In this document: positions 55,735 through 64,000 of the stretch, one piece after another | Layout: every line of letters begins with the position of its first letter | Position numbering within the stretch: position 1 is the first letter of the stretch | NCBI GenBank assembly: GCA_942493135.1 | Contig: OW818684.1 | Location: forward strand, 434,001-498,000 | DNA from: Planctellipticum sp942493135 | GTDB lineage: Bacteria; Planctomycetota; Planctomycetia; Planctomycetales; Planctomycetaceae | Length of the DNA stretch: 64,000 nucleotides | Direction: 5' to 3' | The notes under the pieces: generated by a model | Seen by the model: the letters and a program-made list of their open reading frames with translations, nothing else | Told to the model about the DNA's origin: nothing | The model's database searches: none | Made by a program: the position numbers and the translations under genes

Positions 55735-56616
55735 ATGGACAGTCAGCGACAGAACATGCTAGGCGTAGATGCGGACCGTAGCGTGCGCGTGGCAGTTGAA
55801 CCTATAACGCCGCAAAGAGACGAAGTTGACGTGACAATCATTTTTCCAGCCTACAATGAAGAGCAGAGACTGCCTACCACGCTTAGTCACGCAAGAGAGC
55901 ATTTTAGTAGCCTGACTCCATTAACGTACGAGGTGTTGGTTGTGGACGACGGAAGCATCGATTGTACTAAGCATACGATCGACATGCTTGCTGCGGAGTG
56001 GCCGCAGTTGCGACTAATATCGTATCCTATCAATCGAGGCAAAGGCTACGCGGTTCGGCGCGGTGTTGATTCGTCAAGAGGCAAGTACGTTCTGTTTGCC
56101 GACGCTGACGGAGCAACGCCGATTTGTGAAGAGCGAAAGCTTCGGAAAGCGTTGGATCAGGGCGTAGATATTGCGGTTGGATCGAGGACGTTTGTCGGTC
56201 AAGGGGTCCACCGCCGACGCACTTTGGTTCGACGGCTCAGTAGCACTGCATTTTCATTACTTTCCCACATTGTGCTTCCGGTTGGGGTGCGCGACACGCA
56301 GTGCGGTTTCAAAATGCTTCGATGTGATGCGGCGCGCCGTCTATTCGACGCCTGTGATGAGGATCGGTTTCTTTTTGATCTGTTTATTCTTCGAATGGCG
56401 AGGCTGTGGGAATATGCCGTAGAGGAGATCCCGGTTAGTTGGACGGAAATGCCTGGGTCAAAGGTACGGCTGATCGCGGACTCAGTCGGAATGTTTGTTC
56501 GTCTTTGGCAAGTTAGGCGACGGACGTCGCTGCTGTTTGCGAAACACTCTGGGACAATTTACCAGCGACGTGGACCGTCGACGCTGCGGTTGCGTCGAGG
56601 GGAGACATCGCAATAG
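55735..56616 (+). CDS. GT2-family glycosyltransferase (dolichyl-phosphate glucosyltransferase-like)
   Basis: The 293-residue protein has the GT-A fold motifs FPAYNEEQRLP, VLVVDDGSIDCT, INRGKGYAVRRG, and the DxD-like LFADADGATPI. DTQCGFKML and the later basic LVRRLSST block match the ALG5/DPM-like group, which load a sugar onto a polyprenyl phosphate carrier. No C-terminal membrane helices are seen. The carrier it would make is the donor used by GT-C enzymes such as the flanking genes, so the three may act in one surface-glycosylation pathway. Confidence 0.8.
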   Translation: MDSQRQNMLGVDADRSVRVAVEPITPQRDEVDVTIIFPAYNEEQRLPTTLSHAREHFSSLTPLTYEVLVVDDGSIDCTKHTIDMLAAEWPQLRLISYPINRGKGYAVRRGVDSSRGKYVLFADADGATPICEERKLRKALDQGVDIAVGSRTFVGQGVHRRRTLVRRLSSTAFSLLSHIVLPVGVRDTQCGFKMLRCDAARRLFDACDEDRFLFDLFILRMARLWEYAVEEIPVSWTEMPGSKVRLIADSVGMFVRLWQVRRRTSLLFAKHSGTIYQRRGPSTLRLRRGETSQ

Positions 56617-56653
56617 CCGGCGTTGATGTGTCTGACGCGACTGGTAATCGACG

Positions 56654-58294
56654 GTGGATGAGATGATGGATGTAAGCGACGGTGGCAGCCGAATCAAAGT
56701 TGGGGCGGGCGTTTCTGCGTGCAACGCCTCGCTGATGCTCTCTGCGGTTCTCGCGGTCGCGACGATGATCCGGTTTTCGCGGCTGACTGAGCGAAGCATC
56801 TGGTTTGACGAGGCCTTCTCGTGGTCGCTGGCGACTCAGTTCTCCTGGATGGACATGGTAGAGCGAACTGCCCGCGACGTGCATCCTCCGCTTTATTACT
56901 GCCTGCTTCGGCTCTGGGTTGACGTTTTGGGTTCCTCGGTGCTAGCACTCCGTGGCTTTTCAGTGCTCTTGGCGGATGTCGCCATCATCGGGCTGTATCT
57001 GTTCTGCCGCGACGCTCTGTCGGACGCATCCCGTTCCGAGAGTTCACTTCGAATCAGTCGACTTGCCGGAATCTTCTCCGCCTCATTGCTCTCGGTCGGC
57101 GCAACCCACATTCGCTGGTCTCACGAGACTCGAATGTACACACTTGCGACGGCATTGGCGGTCTTTAGCTCCTGGATGCTTGTTCGAGCGCTTCGCGCTG
57201 AAACGCATCCAGGGCGGTGGTGGGGGGCCTATAGCCTCCTAGCGGCGGCATTCCTGCTCACACACAATTACGCGCTCTTTACCGTTTTCGCCCAGGGAGT
57301 CTGTGTCCTAGGCCGGTTCCTACTGAATTGCCTCTTCGGCGAGCCTGCCGCTCGCCGTTGGTCCGTCTTCCGGAGCGCGCTGGGTGCGTATGCGGCCGTC
57401 CTGTGGATGTACGCGCCGTGGGTCCCGGCGTTGCTGTACCAGAAGCGTCAAGTTCAGAATGAATACTGGATCAGTGGCATTGACTGGTGGACCGTCCCCG
57501 ATGCCGTCAATCTATTGTTCATTCCGAAGAACGACTACCAGGTCGAGACCCACTTCGATTCGGCACTCCTCTGCGCCGGAATCGCTCTCTGCCTCATCAT
57601 GGCGGCAGTTGGCCGCAGCCCGGGCCGATGGCTGCTCATCGGCCTGACCACCGTTCCCGTAGCGTGCGCGACGATTATTTCAGTCGTAAGCGTGTCAGTC
57701 ATCGTAGATCGGCATCTGCTGTTTGCTTACCTGTTTCTGCTCTGCATCATTGGAATGCTTGTCGCACGACTCCGAAGCGGACTCGTGCAGGGCATCGTGA
57801 TGACAGTACTTGTTGCCGACAGCTTGGTCGTGCATCACTGGTTTCAGGATGACCTTCAAATTGCACATCGTCCGGGGACTCGCGGTGCCGTCAAAGAGTT
57901 TCTTCGAGTCCGAAGTAACGATGAACCATTGATCGTTGCGCATCCCTGCGTCTATTTCAATGCTAAGTATTATCTGCAGGAAATCGCCCCGACATACCTG
58001 TTTTTAGGAGGATCAGTGCCGCAGCACTACGCTGGCGGGCCGATCTTGGCCCTGCGCGATGTCATCAGTCCAAAGGATCTGAAGTCACTGGCTTGCGACC
58101 GAATCTGGGTCCTAGACACGACTGGGTTCACCGCCGGTTTCGCCAGACCGACGATTCCGTCGGTCTGGAAGTACGTGCCGGGCTCGCGCAGAAGCTATCG
58201 AGATGTCCTTTTTTTTCAAGGGGAAGTGTTCATTGATGCTTATGAGAAGAAGGACTCGAATGAAGTCGCACGGGTCCGCGAGGTCACACCATGA
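56654..58294 (+). CDS. GT39-like (PMT-type) glycosyltransferase
   Basis: The 546-residue multi-pass protein starts at GTG 56654, or at ATG 56663. Membrane helix 1 (LMLSAVLAVATMIRF) is followed by SIWFDEAFSWSLATQ with the DE acid pair of PMT/GT39 enzymes, and VHPPLYYCLLRLWV. About ten more helices follow, then a C-terminal soluble part ending at 58294. It begins 38 bp after the GT2 gene, so the two are one unit. Likely transfers a sugar from a lipid carrier to a periplasmic acceptor, possibly the exported proteins encoded upstream. Confidence 0.8.
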   Translation: MDEMMDVSDGGSRIKVGAGVSACNASLMLSAVLAVATMIRFSRLTERSIWFDEAFSWSLATQFSWMDMVERTARDVHPPLYYCLLRLWVDVLGSSVLALRGFSVLLADVAIIGLYLFCRDALSDASRSESSLRISRLAGIFSASLLSVGATHIRWSHETRMYTLATALAVFSSWMLVRALRAETHPGRWWGAYSLLAAAFLLTHNYALFTVFAQGVCVLGRFLLNCLFGEPAARRWSVFRSALGAYAAVLWMYAPWVPALLYQKRQVQNEYWISGIDWWTVPDAVNLLFIPKNDYQVETHFDSALLCAGIALCLIMAAVGRSPGRWLLIGLTTVPVACATIISVVSVSVIVDRHLLFAYLFLLCIIGMLVARLRSGLVQGIVMTVLVADSLVVHHWFQDDLQIAHRPGTRGAVKEFLRVRSNDEPLIVAHPCVYFNAKYYLQEIAPTYLFLGGSVPQHYAGGPILALRDVISPKDLKSLACDRIWVLDTTGFTAGFARPTIPSVWKYVPGSRRSYRDVLFFQGEVFIDAYEKKDSNEVARVREVTP

Positions 58295-58514
58295 CCGGCG
58301 AACTGGTGGCAGCTGAGTAGTATGTCTGGCGGACAGATCCGGTATCTCACGATGGCTCGGGAAACTGTCGACTCTCTTGTCAGACGCGGGTTGGAGATCT
58401 CGGCGATCTGTCGCTTGGAATCGGAACGATTCGTTTTAGTATTGCGAGAACCGTGCCTGCTTTGGCGTTGCGGAGACTATTTTCGTGAATCTACGCGTTG
58501 AAACAAGGGCTTTC

Positions 58515-59333
58515 ATGACGTCTCGCCTTGCTCTGGTCGCGGCGATCTGCTTGTGGACGCTCGGGTGCAGCCGGGACGGTGCCCCCGTCAGTCCCCAGGA
58601 GTTGCGAATGAACTTCGCCGAGGGTGAGTTCGATCCTCAATGGTTGCAGTTGTACGGTGGTGATTCTCCCACGAAGTTGTGCCGGTTTGAGAAGGGCGGG
58701 TTGCGAATCGATTTGACGGATGTTAACGCCAAACCGGACTATGCTGGTATCAACCTTCGAGCGCGACTCGAGGGTGATTTCGAGTTGGAGGCAGCCTATC
58801 GCATGCTGCACGTTGCTCCCTGCGAATCCGGGACCGGCGTGGGACTGTCGATTGGAGTGAAGGATGTCGATGGTGAATGGGCGACGTCCCAGAGGGTTCA
58901 TCAGAGGGACAAGGGGCATTTGTTTGTGGCCTATTGCCAGTCTCCTCAGAAGGACGGCGCGGCAAAGAGCGAACATGCCGATCGCATCGCGAAAGAAGAC
59001 CGCGGACGACTGAAGTTGCGGAGAACAGGCGGCACGATCGAGGTTCTGGTGGCCGACGGGACGGCAGAGCCTTTCCAGCTGCTGCTTGAACGCCACTTCG
59101 GGACGAAGGAGGTTCGTGAAATGACCATCGGCGCAAAGCGAGGTGGCAGCCCGACACCCGTCGATGTGGTCTTCGAGAGTCTGGCACTGCGAGCCCAGCA
59201 ATTGGAGCTGCCCGGTCGAACAGCAGCCGTCACGAAGAAGGATTCGAAGTGGACCGTGCTGCTGGCGATCGGCGGCGTCACAGCAGGAGTCGTATGCGCA
59301 GTGGTTATTGTGCTTCGGCGTCGGCGGAGCTAA
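58515..59333 (+). CDS. DUF1583-type lipoprotein
   Basis: The 272-residue product starts at ATG 58515 with a lipoprotein signal (LVAAICLWTLGC; Cys retained at the lipobox). A DUF1583-like beta-sandwich fills residues about 40-215: FEKGGLRIDLTDVNAKPDY, GINLRARLEGDFELEAAYRM and GTGVGLSIGVKDVDGEW. A C-terminal membrane helix (VLLAIGGVTAGVVCAVVIVL) plus RRRR ends it. A frame from 58485 exists but the signal favours the later start. The same domain occurs in the C-terminus of the next gene, 43 bp downstream, so the two likely act together. Confidence 0.75.
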   Translation: MTSRLALVAAICLWTLGCSRDGAPVSPQELRMNFAEGEFDPQWLQLYGGDSPTKLCRFEKGGLRIDLTDVNAKPDYAGINLRARLEGDFELEAAYRMLHVAPCESGTGVGLSIGVKDVDGEWATSQRVHQRDKGHLFVAYCQSPQKDGAAKSEHADRIAKEDRGRLKLRRTGGTIEVLVADGTAEPFQLLLERHFGTKEVREMTIGAKRGGSPTPVDVVFESLALRAQQLELPGRTAAVTKKDSKWTVLLAIGGVTAGVVCAVVIVLRRRRS

Positions 59334-59376
59334 CAACTTTCGGAGGCGTCCGTTGAATCACGCGGAAGGGTGACAG

Positions 59377-62300
59377 ATGATGTACGGCGGCCGCGCCCTG
59401 AGAACAGTCGTCTGGATGTTGCTGTCTGCATCGCTGCATGGCCAGTGCCGGGGCCAGATTGCGACGGTCACGGAGTCGCGACCGCGCTGGATTTCCGAGT
59501 TCGAAAAACTACGCCCCGGAGAGGCATTGGCAGCCTCCGGGCCGATGGCCTGGCAAGTGCGCGACGTCTTCGGTTCATTCCGTTTTCACGAACTGAGTTA
59601 CGTCGTTCGTGGGCCGCGCGATCACGTTCGGCTTCAGGGACAACTTTGCATCGTCTGCCGACGCGGAAAGATCTTTGCGCTGCGTGACGGGATTCAGCCG
59701 CCCGAAGAACCGGATCCGTTTCTGGATCTCAGCGACCGTTTGTCACAATCACCAGATTCGGACGACAACCTCCTCTGCCTGACCTTCCATCCTGACTTCG
59801 CGACCCCCTCGTCGACGCACTCCGGGGAACTGTTCGTCTTCTACACAACGAGCATTGCGGGGCCGTCGCGCTATCGGCTGTCGCGCCTTCGATGGCCCGC
59901 CAGCGCCACATCGGTCTCTCCGGAGTCAGAAGTTGTCTTGATCGAGCAAGAGGTCCCTCAGCGATCGCATGTGGGGGGCTGCCTGCAATTCGGTCCGGAC
60001 GGGATGCTCTATGTCTCCGTTGGAGACGGTGGAGGCGATCACGACGACCAGAAGCATGCTCAACGCATCGACCGCTCGTTGTTTTCCGGAATTCTGCGGC
60101 TCGATGTGAACGAGAGCGAGACCAGCCGTCTCCCGCGCCGTCAGCCGGACAAGGGACAGACGCAGATTTACCGGATTCCCGACGACAATCCCTTCATGGG
60201 CATACCCAATGCTCTCGAGGAGTTCTGGGCGATCGGGGTGAGAAATCCACATCAGATGGCGTTCGATCCCGACACCGGCGAGTTGTGGTTTGGGGACGTC
60301 GGCCAGGATCGGTTCGAAGAGGTCAACATCGCCAGTCGCGGCAGTAATCACGAATGGAGCTACCGCGAGGGCCGGGAGGTGTTCCCGGCATCTTCGCTCG
60401 CTGGCAAGCCGCCCTCGCCGCATACAGGAGTCCCCAGTCCGCCGCTCTACCGCTATCGCCATAGCGATCTCGACAATTGTGTGATTGGGGGCAGGGTGTA
60501 CCGGGGACGCCGGTTCCCGGAGCTCCGGGGGCGGTTTGTTTTTGCCGACCACGGCTCGGGGCGCGTCTGGGCATTGACGACGCCGGAAGATGGCGAGCCG
60601 GAGCGCGAGTTGCTCCTTCGCATTCCGACCGATGCAGGAAACATCGTTTCATTCGGTGAAGACAACGAGGGGGAACTCCTGCTGTGTCTATGGATCTGGA
60701 ATCGAAAGAGCTGTCGAGTTGTTCGACTCGACCGGGCTCAAAGCAATGTACTCGACTTGTGGCCGGCTCGACTGTCGGAAACCGGATTGTTTGCCGACGT
60801 CCAGCAACTGCGGCCTGACGTTTCGCTGATCCCTTATGAGGTGAACGTCGCCTTCTGGTCTGACGGGGCTCGCAAACGTCGTTGGATAAGGCCTCCGCCG
60901 CAGATTGCCTCGGACTCGACACTTCGGTTTCACACCAGTCGGGAAGGCGACTGGCGATTCCCGGCTGGAACCGTCTTCGTCAAGCATTTCGACGAACCCG
61001 GCGCTGACGATGCCGGCAGCGCGTACAGGCCTCTGGAGACTCGCATTCTCGTCCGTACCGGCGAAGAGGGAGTGGCAGGGGTTACCTATCGCTGGAATTC
61101 TGAAGGAACCGATGCTCTTCGCGTCGACCGCACGACTTGGCGAAATGATGATGACAGCAAAGAAATACCGGGGAACTGGTGCTTTCCGGGACCGACGGAC
61201 TGCTCCGCCTGCCACACGAGACCGGCTGGATACATTCTTGGCGTGCGCACTGCTCAATTGAACCGAGAGATACCGGGCTCAGCGGGTGCTGAAGCGATCA
61301 ACCAGCTCGTGGACTGGTCTCTCCGCGGTTTACTGAATGCAAATTACGATGAGACCAGCGTGGAAGACATGCCGCGACATGCCGATCTGGCAGACGAGAA
61401 CGAGTCGCTCGATCGACGGGCGCGATCATACCTGGATGTGAATTGCGCCTATTGCCACGCCCCGGAAACGAACGTGCGGGCAAACATTGACCTGCGCTCG
61501 CGGACTCCGCTCAATAGGACGTCGATGATCGATGCCGCGCCCCTGAAAGATCTTGGACGATCTCGATCTCGTATCATCCGGGCCAGTGACGCGGACCAAT
61601 CCTCGCTGTTTGTGCGGTTTACCGCCACTGAGCCTGGAATCATCATGCCTCCGCTGGCGCATCGAGTCGTTGACGAAACGGCCGCAGCAGTTCTTCGCAA
61701 ATGGATCTCTACGCTGGCCGCTTCCGATCCGGGCGAACGAGCGCCCCTTCCCGCAGACATCGGCGGTGACGATTTACGTCACGCTGGAAGGCAAGATATT
61801 CAGGAGTTCGATCTCCGCGAGCCAGAAACCGTGATGCAGTTTCCAACCTTTGGCGCAGAACGCAGGGAGACAGTTTCCGCCACCGAAGACGGATTCCTGA
61901 TCACTCTGACCGCCGATTCTCAGAATCCGACGTCGGCAGGTCTGCGGATTCCGGCGCGGCTCTCGGGCGATTTCTGCGTCACTGCCGAATACAGCTTGAA
62001 GAAGCTTCCCGAACCGCGTGGAGGGCATGGAGCCGGCTTGTCGCTCGTCGTCGCGTCCGATCAGCGGGACTGGGCCAGTCTGCAGCGCGTGCACGTTGCT
62101 GGTGAAGGTCATGCCGTCGTCGCGCACCTTGCATCGTGGTCATCGTCTGCTCAGAAACATGCTCATAGCACAACCCGATCTTCGATCGCTGCGATTCGCG
62201 GACGGTTGAGAGTGCAGCGTCTCGGTTCCCAGCTTGTGTTTTCGCAAGCGCCCGAGGACGGCGAATTTGTCGAGCTTCGACGTTCGGACTTCCACGATGG

Positions 62301-62559
62301 TCCCGTCAGCGGAATTCGCTTGACGGCGCAAAACGGAGAAGTTCCTGCAGTCGTGGAAGGTCTGTGGACAGCGCTGAAGGTCGCTGCCGATCATTCGGAG
62401 ATTCAACTGAGATCGGCGAACGACGCTCCGCCTCAGCTGATTCCGCGTTCCGCGTGGTGGTGGACAGCCTGGTTGGCGACACCGCTCATGGTGTTGCTCA
62501 TCGCGCGGCTGGTGCGTGCGTCTTCGCGTCCTGGCCAGGAAGGCGTTGCGCGACAGTAG
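59377..62559 (+). CDS. Sugar dehydrogenase - di-haem cytochrome - DUF1583 fusion
   Basis: The 1060-residue exported protein has GAAGGG before the ATG. Residues about 95-450 are a glucose/sorbosone dehydrogenase-like beta-propeller (GCLQFGPDGMLYVSVGDGGG; WAIGVRNPHQMAFDPDTGEL; GDVGQDRFEEVN). Residues about 455-800 carry c-type haem motifs CSACH (609) and CAYCH (690), in the arrangement of the SO2930-type di-haem proteins. Residues about 835-1005 form a DUF1583-like domain close to that of the previous gene, and a C-terminal helix (about 1030-1050) anchors it. It probably oxidises a sugar at the cell surface with PQQ and passes electrons through the haems. Confidence 0.8.
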   Translation: MMYGGRALRTVVWMLLSASLHGQCRGQIATVTESRPRWISEFEKLRPGEALAASGPMAWQVRDVFGSFRFHELSYVVRGPRDHVRLQGQLCIVCRRGKIFALRDGIQPPEEPDPFLDLSDRLSQSPDSDDNLLCLTFHPDFATPSSTHSGELFVFYTTSIAGPSRYRLSRLRWPASATSVSPESEVVLIEQEVPQRSHVGGCLQFGPDGMLYVSVGDGGGDHDDQKHAQRIDRSLFSGILRLDVNESETSRLPRRQPDKGQTQIYRIPDDNPFMGIPNALEEFWAIGVRNPHQMAFDPDTGELWFGDVGQDRFEEVNIASRGSNHEWSYREGREVFPASSLAGKPPSPHTGVPSPPLYRYRHSDLDNCVIGGRVYRGRRFPELRGRFVFADHGSGRVWALTTPEDGEPERELLLRIPTDAGNIVSFGEDNEGELLLCLWIWNRKSCRVVRLDRAQSNVLDLWPARLSETGLFADVQQLRPDVSLIPYEVNVAFWSDGARKRRWIRPPPQIASDSTLRFHTSREGDWRFPAGTVFVKHFDEPGADDAGSAYRPLETRILVRTGEEGVAGVTYRWNSEGTDALRVDRTTWRNDDDSKEIPGNWCFPGPTDCSACHTRPAGYILGVRTAQLNREIPGSAGAEAINQLVDWSLRGLLNANYDETSVEDMPRHADLADENESLDRRARSYLDVNCAYCHAPETNVRANIDLRSRTPLNRTSMIDAAPLKDLGRSRSRIIRASDADQSSLFVRFTATEPGIIMPPLAHRVVDETAAAVLRKWISTLAASDPGERAPLPADIGGDDLRHAGRQDIQEFDLREPETVMQFPTFGAERRETVSATEDGFLITLTADSQNPTSAGLRIPARLSGDFCVTAEYSLKKLPEPRGGHGAGLSLVVASDQRDWASLQRVHVAGEGHAVVAHLASWSSSAQKHAHSTTRSSIAAIRGRLRVQRLGSQLVFSQAPEDGEFVELRRSDFHDGPVSGIRLTAQNGEVPAVVEGLWTALKVAADHSEIQLRSANDAPPQLIPRSAWWWTAWLATPLMVLLIARLVRASSRPGQEGVARQ

Positions 62560-62629
62560 GCGGACGGGGGCGGGCCGAGACTCGATTGTGTAGAATACGT
62601 CAATATCGACGAAAACAGGGCGACGAATC

Positions 62630-63631
62630 ATGCGTCATGATCCTCCGCGCGCATTTACGCTGATCGAGCTGCTCGTCGTCCTCGCCGTGATCGGACTACT
62701 GATCGCACTCTTGCTGCCGGCGGTGCAGTCGGTGCGAGAAGCGGCCAGGCGGAACAGTTGTCGCAGCAACATGCGACAAATCGGATTGGCGCTCCACAAT
62801 TACGAGTCCAGTCATCGCGTATTCCCGTTTGGAGTTGGTGCGGACTGCGACACCACCGTTGCTACGCTCACGGCGGAATGCAGTCGTCGCTATTCCGCCC
62901 AGAGCCAACTGTTGCCCTGCCTGGACGCCGACAACGTCTATCGTCAGATTGACTTTCGCGTGCAGCCGTTCTATCCGGATACAACTGGCAATCCACGCAT
63001 GGTGACGGGAAGCGGCCCCAACGAAAACGCGGCCCAACAGATAATTCCCGTCTTCATTTGCCCGAGCGACATCAATCGCCTGCAGCGTCCGTGGGGAACG
63101 ATCAACTATCGAGCTTGCGCCGGCAGCAGCTGGTCGGGCCGGGGGGGCAACGGATTGTTCTCGCAGAATTCCGCCGTGAAACCGGGCGACATTACCGACG
63201 GCGCGTCGAATACCGCAGCGTTCTCCGAGCGGATCAGGGGCGATGACGACGACGGCGCTGTCGATCTGGATTCCGATCTGTTCGGCCTTGCGGCCCCTTG
63301 GACACAGGAAACGCTGAAGTCCTGGTGTCAACTCCTCACTCCCGCCGAAGCGGCGACGCTGAATGTCCAGGACTCGAATGGCGGGATGTCGTGGTTGGAG
63401 GGGAACATGAACTGGACCCGCTACAACCACGTGTTGCCTCCGTTCGAGAGCAGTTGCAAGGGTGACCTGACTTGGAACGGCGTGATCATGACTGCGAACA
63501 GCCGTCATGGCCGCGTCGTAAATGTGCTGATGGCCGATGGGGCCGTGCGCACCATCGGTGAAAACATCGATAACGTGGTCTGGTCGGCGCTGGGTTCGAT
63601 GAATGGCGGCGAAACGGTTGAGATCCCGTAG
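62630..63631 (+). CDS. DUF1559 protein with prepilin-type N-terminus
   Basis: The 333-residue product starts MRHDPPRAFTLIELLVVLAVIG, a prepilin cleavage and methylation site followed by the hydrophobic helix. The body has the DUF1559 marks SCRSNMRQIGLALHNYESSH, VFICPSDINR, DITDGASNTAAFSE and, near the end, VNVLMADGAVRTIGENID (the H-X9-DG-like C-terminal block). Planctomycetes carry tens to hundreds of these. They resemble pseudopilins but their function is unknown. It follows the dehydrogenase fusion by 70 bp and may be co-transcribed with it. Confidence 0.9.
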   Translation: MRHDPPRAFTLIELLVVLAVIGLLIALLLPAVQSVREAARRNSCRSNMRQIGLALHNYESSHRVFPFGVGADCDTTVATLTAECSRRYSAQSQLLPCLDADNVYRQIDFRVQPFYPDTTGNPRMVTGSGPNENAAQQIIPVFICPSDINRLQRPWGTINYRACAGSSWSGRGGNGLFSQNSAVKPGDITDGASNTAAFSERIRGDDDDGAVDLDSDLFGLAAPWTQETLKSWCQLLTPAEAATLNVQDSNGGMSWLEGNMNWTRYNHVLPPFESSCKGDLTWNGVIMTANSRHGRVVNVLMADGAVRTIGENIDNVVWSALGSMNGGETVEIP

Positions 63632-63687
63632 AATGAATAGGCAGTGCACGGCATTGTGGAAGCTAGTACTCGATGGCATCTCCCGTC

Positions 63688-63890
63688 TTAGTTCGACTTT
63701 GGCCCTTCCGAATCGGCCGACCATTCCTGGAAGACAGAACGCACTCCCTGCGGTATCCTGCCCATCGGAGCTTCCTTGCTCGGGGGGATTCAATGCTTGT
63801 ACACACCGCGAATCTACCCGCAAGGAGGCTCTTTGTGCTTCAGCAGTTTCCATGATTCGGCCGATTCGGAAGGGCCAAAGTCGAACTTAG
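63688..63890. mobile_element. MITE-like element with ~30-bp terminal inverted repeats
   Basis: GTTCGACTTTGGCCCTTCCG at 63691, extended by AATCGGCCGA, reappears as its exact reverse complement at about 63859-63888. The flanks are TTA on both sides (63688-63690 and 63889-63891 region), a likely 3-bp target duplication. The ~200-bp core has no coding potential. The outer repeat resembles the sequence after the transposase tail at 43683, so a related enzyme could have moved it. Confidence 0.75.
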
Positions 63891-64000
63891 AGTGTTTAAT
63901 TCTTGTGTTTAGAAGTGAGTTACGCTGTGGACAACCTGCGGCAACGTGCTGATTTCTCAACGGAATCCAATTCGGCCAGTGTGTGAACCCTCGAAACTCC

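Noticed and set aside
1..64000. CRISPR array
   Set aside because: I saw no regular repeats of 25-40 bp with unique spacers and no cas genes.

Overview
The window looks like a chromosomal segment of a planctomycete (Planctomycetota, probably Planctomycetales). The main evidence is a DUF1559 protein with a prepilin-type FTLIELL start (62630-63631), two DUF1583-like proteins, a fused PQQ-type sugar dehydrogenase and di-haem cytochrome, many lone secreted proteins and lipoproteins, receiver-only two-component proteins, and a heavy load of IS elements in a G+C-rich background. I found no rRNA, tRNA or CRISPR array.

Region 1 (1-18 kb) is an accessory, island-like stretch. A large P-loop NTPase of possible NACHT/STAND type runs off the left edge, behind a small membrane protein. 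After an IS66/IS3 composite remnant comes a 769-residue protein with an embedded ECF-sigma-like region 2. Then follow a chimeric IS1380/IS5 transposase, an ISL3 tail, a translationally coupled DUF1257-DUF2997 pair, a frameshifted PD-(D/E)XK nuclease, and a coupled pair of HEPN-like protein plus ORC/CDC6-type ATPase. A DUF6398 operon and an intact ISAs1 element with a 10-bp target duplication close the stretch. Two copies of a roughly 284-bp dispersed repeat lie here and a third lies at 30 kb.

Region 2 (18-36 kb) holds a large protein with a transglutaminase-like motif, a SnoaL-like protein, and a plus-strand unit of a Cys-rich exported protein, an 1878-residue secretin-like giant and two exported companions. 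It is followed by a minus-strand run of lone membrane proteins, lipoproteins and a HEAT-like protein. A 21-bp palindrome, ACGGTAA-N7-TTACCGT, recurs upstream of these genes and looks like a shared operator.

Region 3 (36-44 kb) is a signalling cluster: three receiver-only proteins, a PAS-receiver protein whose PAS domain keeps the FixL haem-ligand pattern, and a PAS-GAF sensor destroyed first by a precise IS3-family insertion (5-bp duplication) and then by a foreign transposase tail.

Region 4 (44-49 kb) contains a carboxypeptidase-regulatory/TlpA-thioredoxin fusion split by a 9-base G tract, a nonsense-mutated IS5, and an IS4 element sitting between poly-G runs.

Region 5 (49-64 kb) encodes envelope functions: two GT-C glycosyltransferases and one GT2 enzyme surround two tandem secreted eight-cysteine peptides, two DUF1573-like membrane-anchored proteins and another exported protein. 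Then come the DUF1583 lipoprotein, the dehydrogenase-cytochrome fusion, the DUF1559 protein and a MITE-like element. The peptide locus, the HEPN/ATPase pair, the operator family and the repeat family are the most promising undescribed features.
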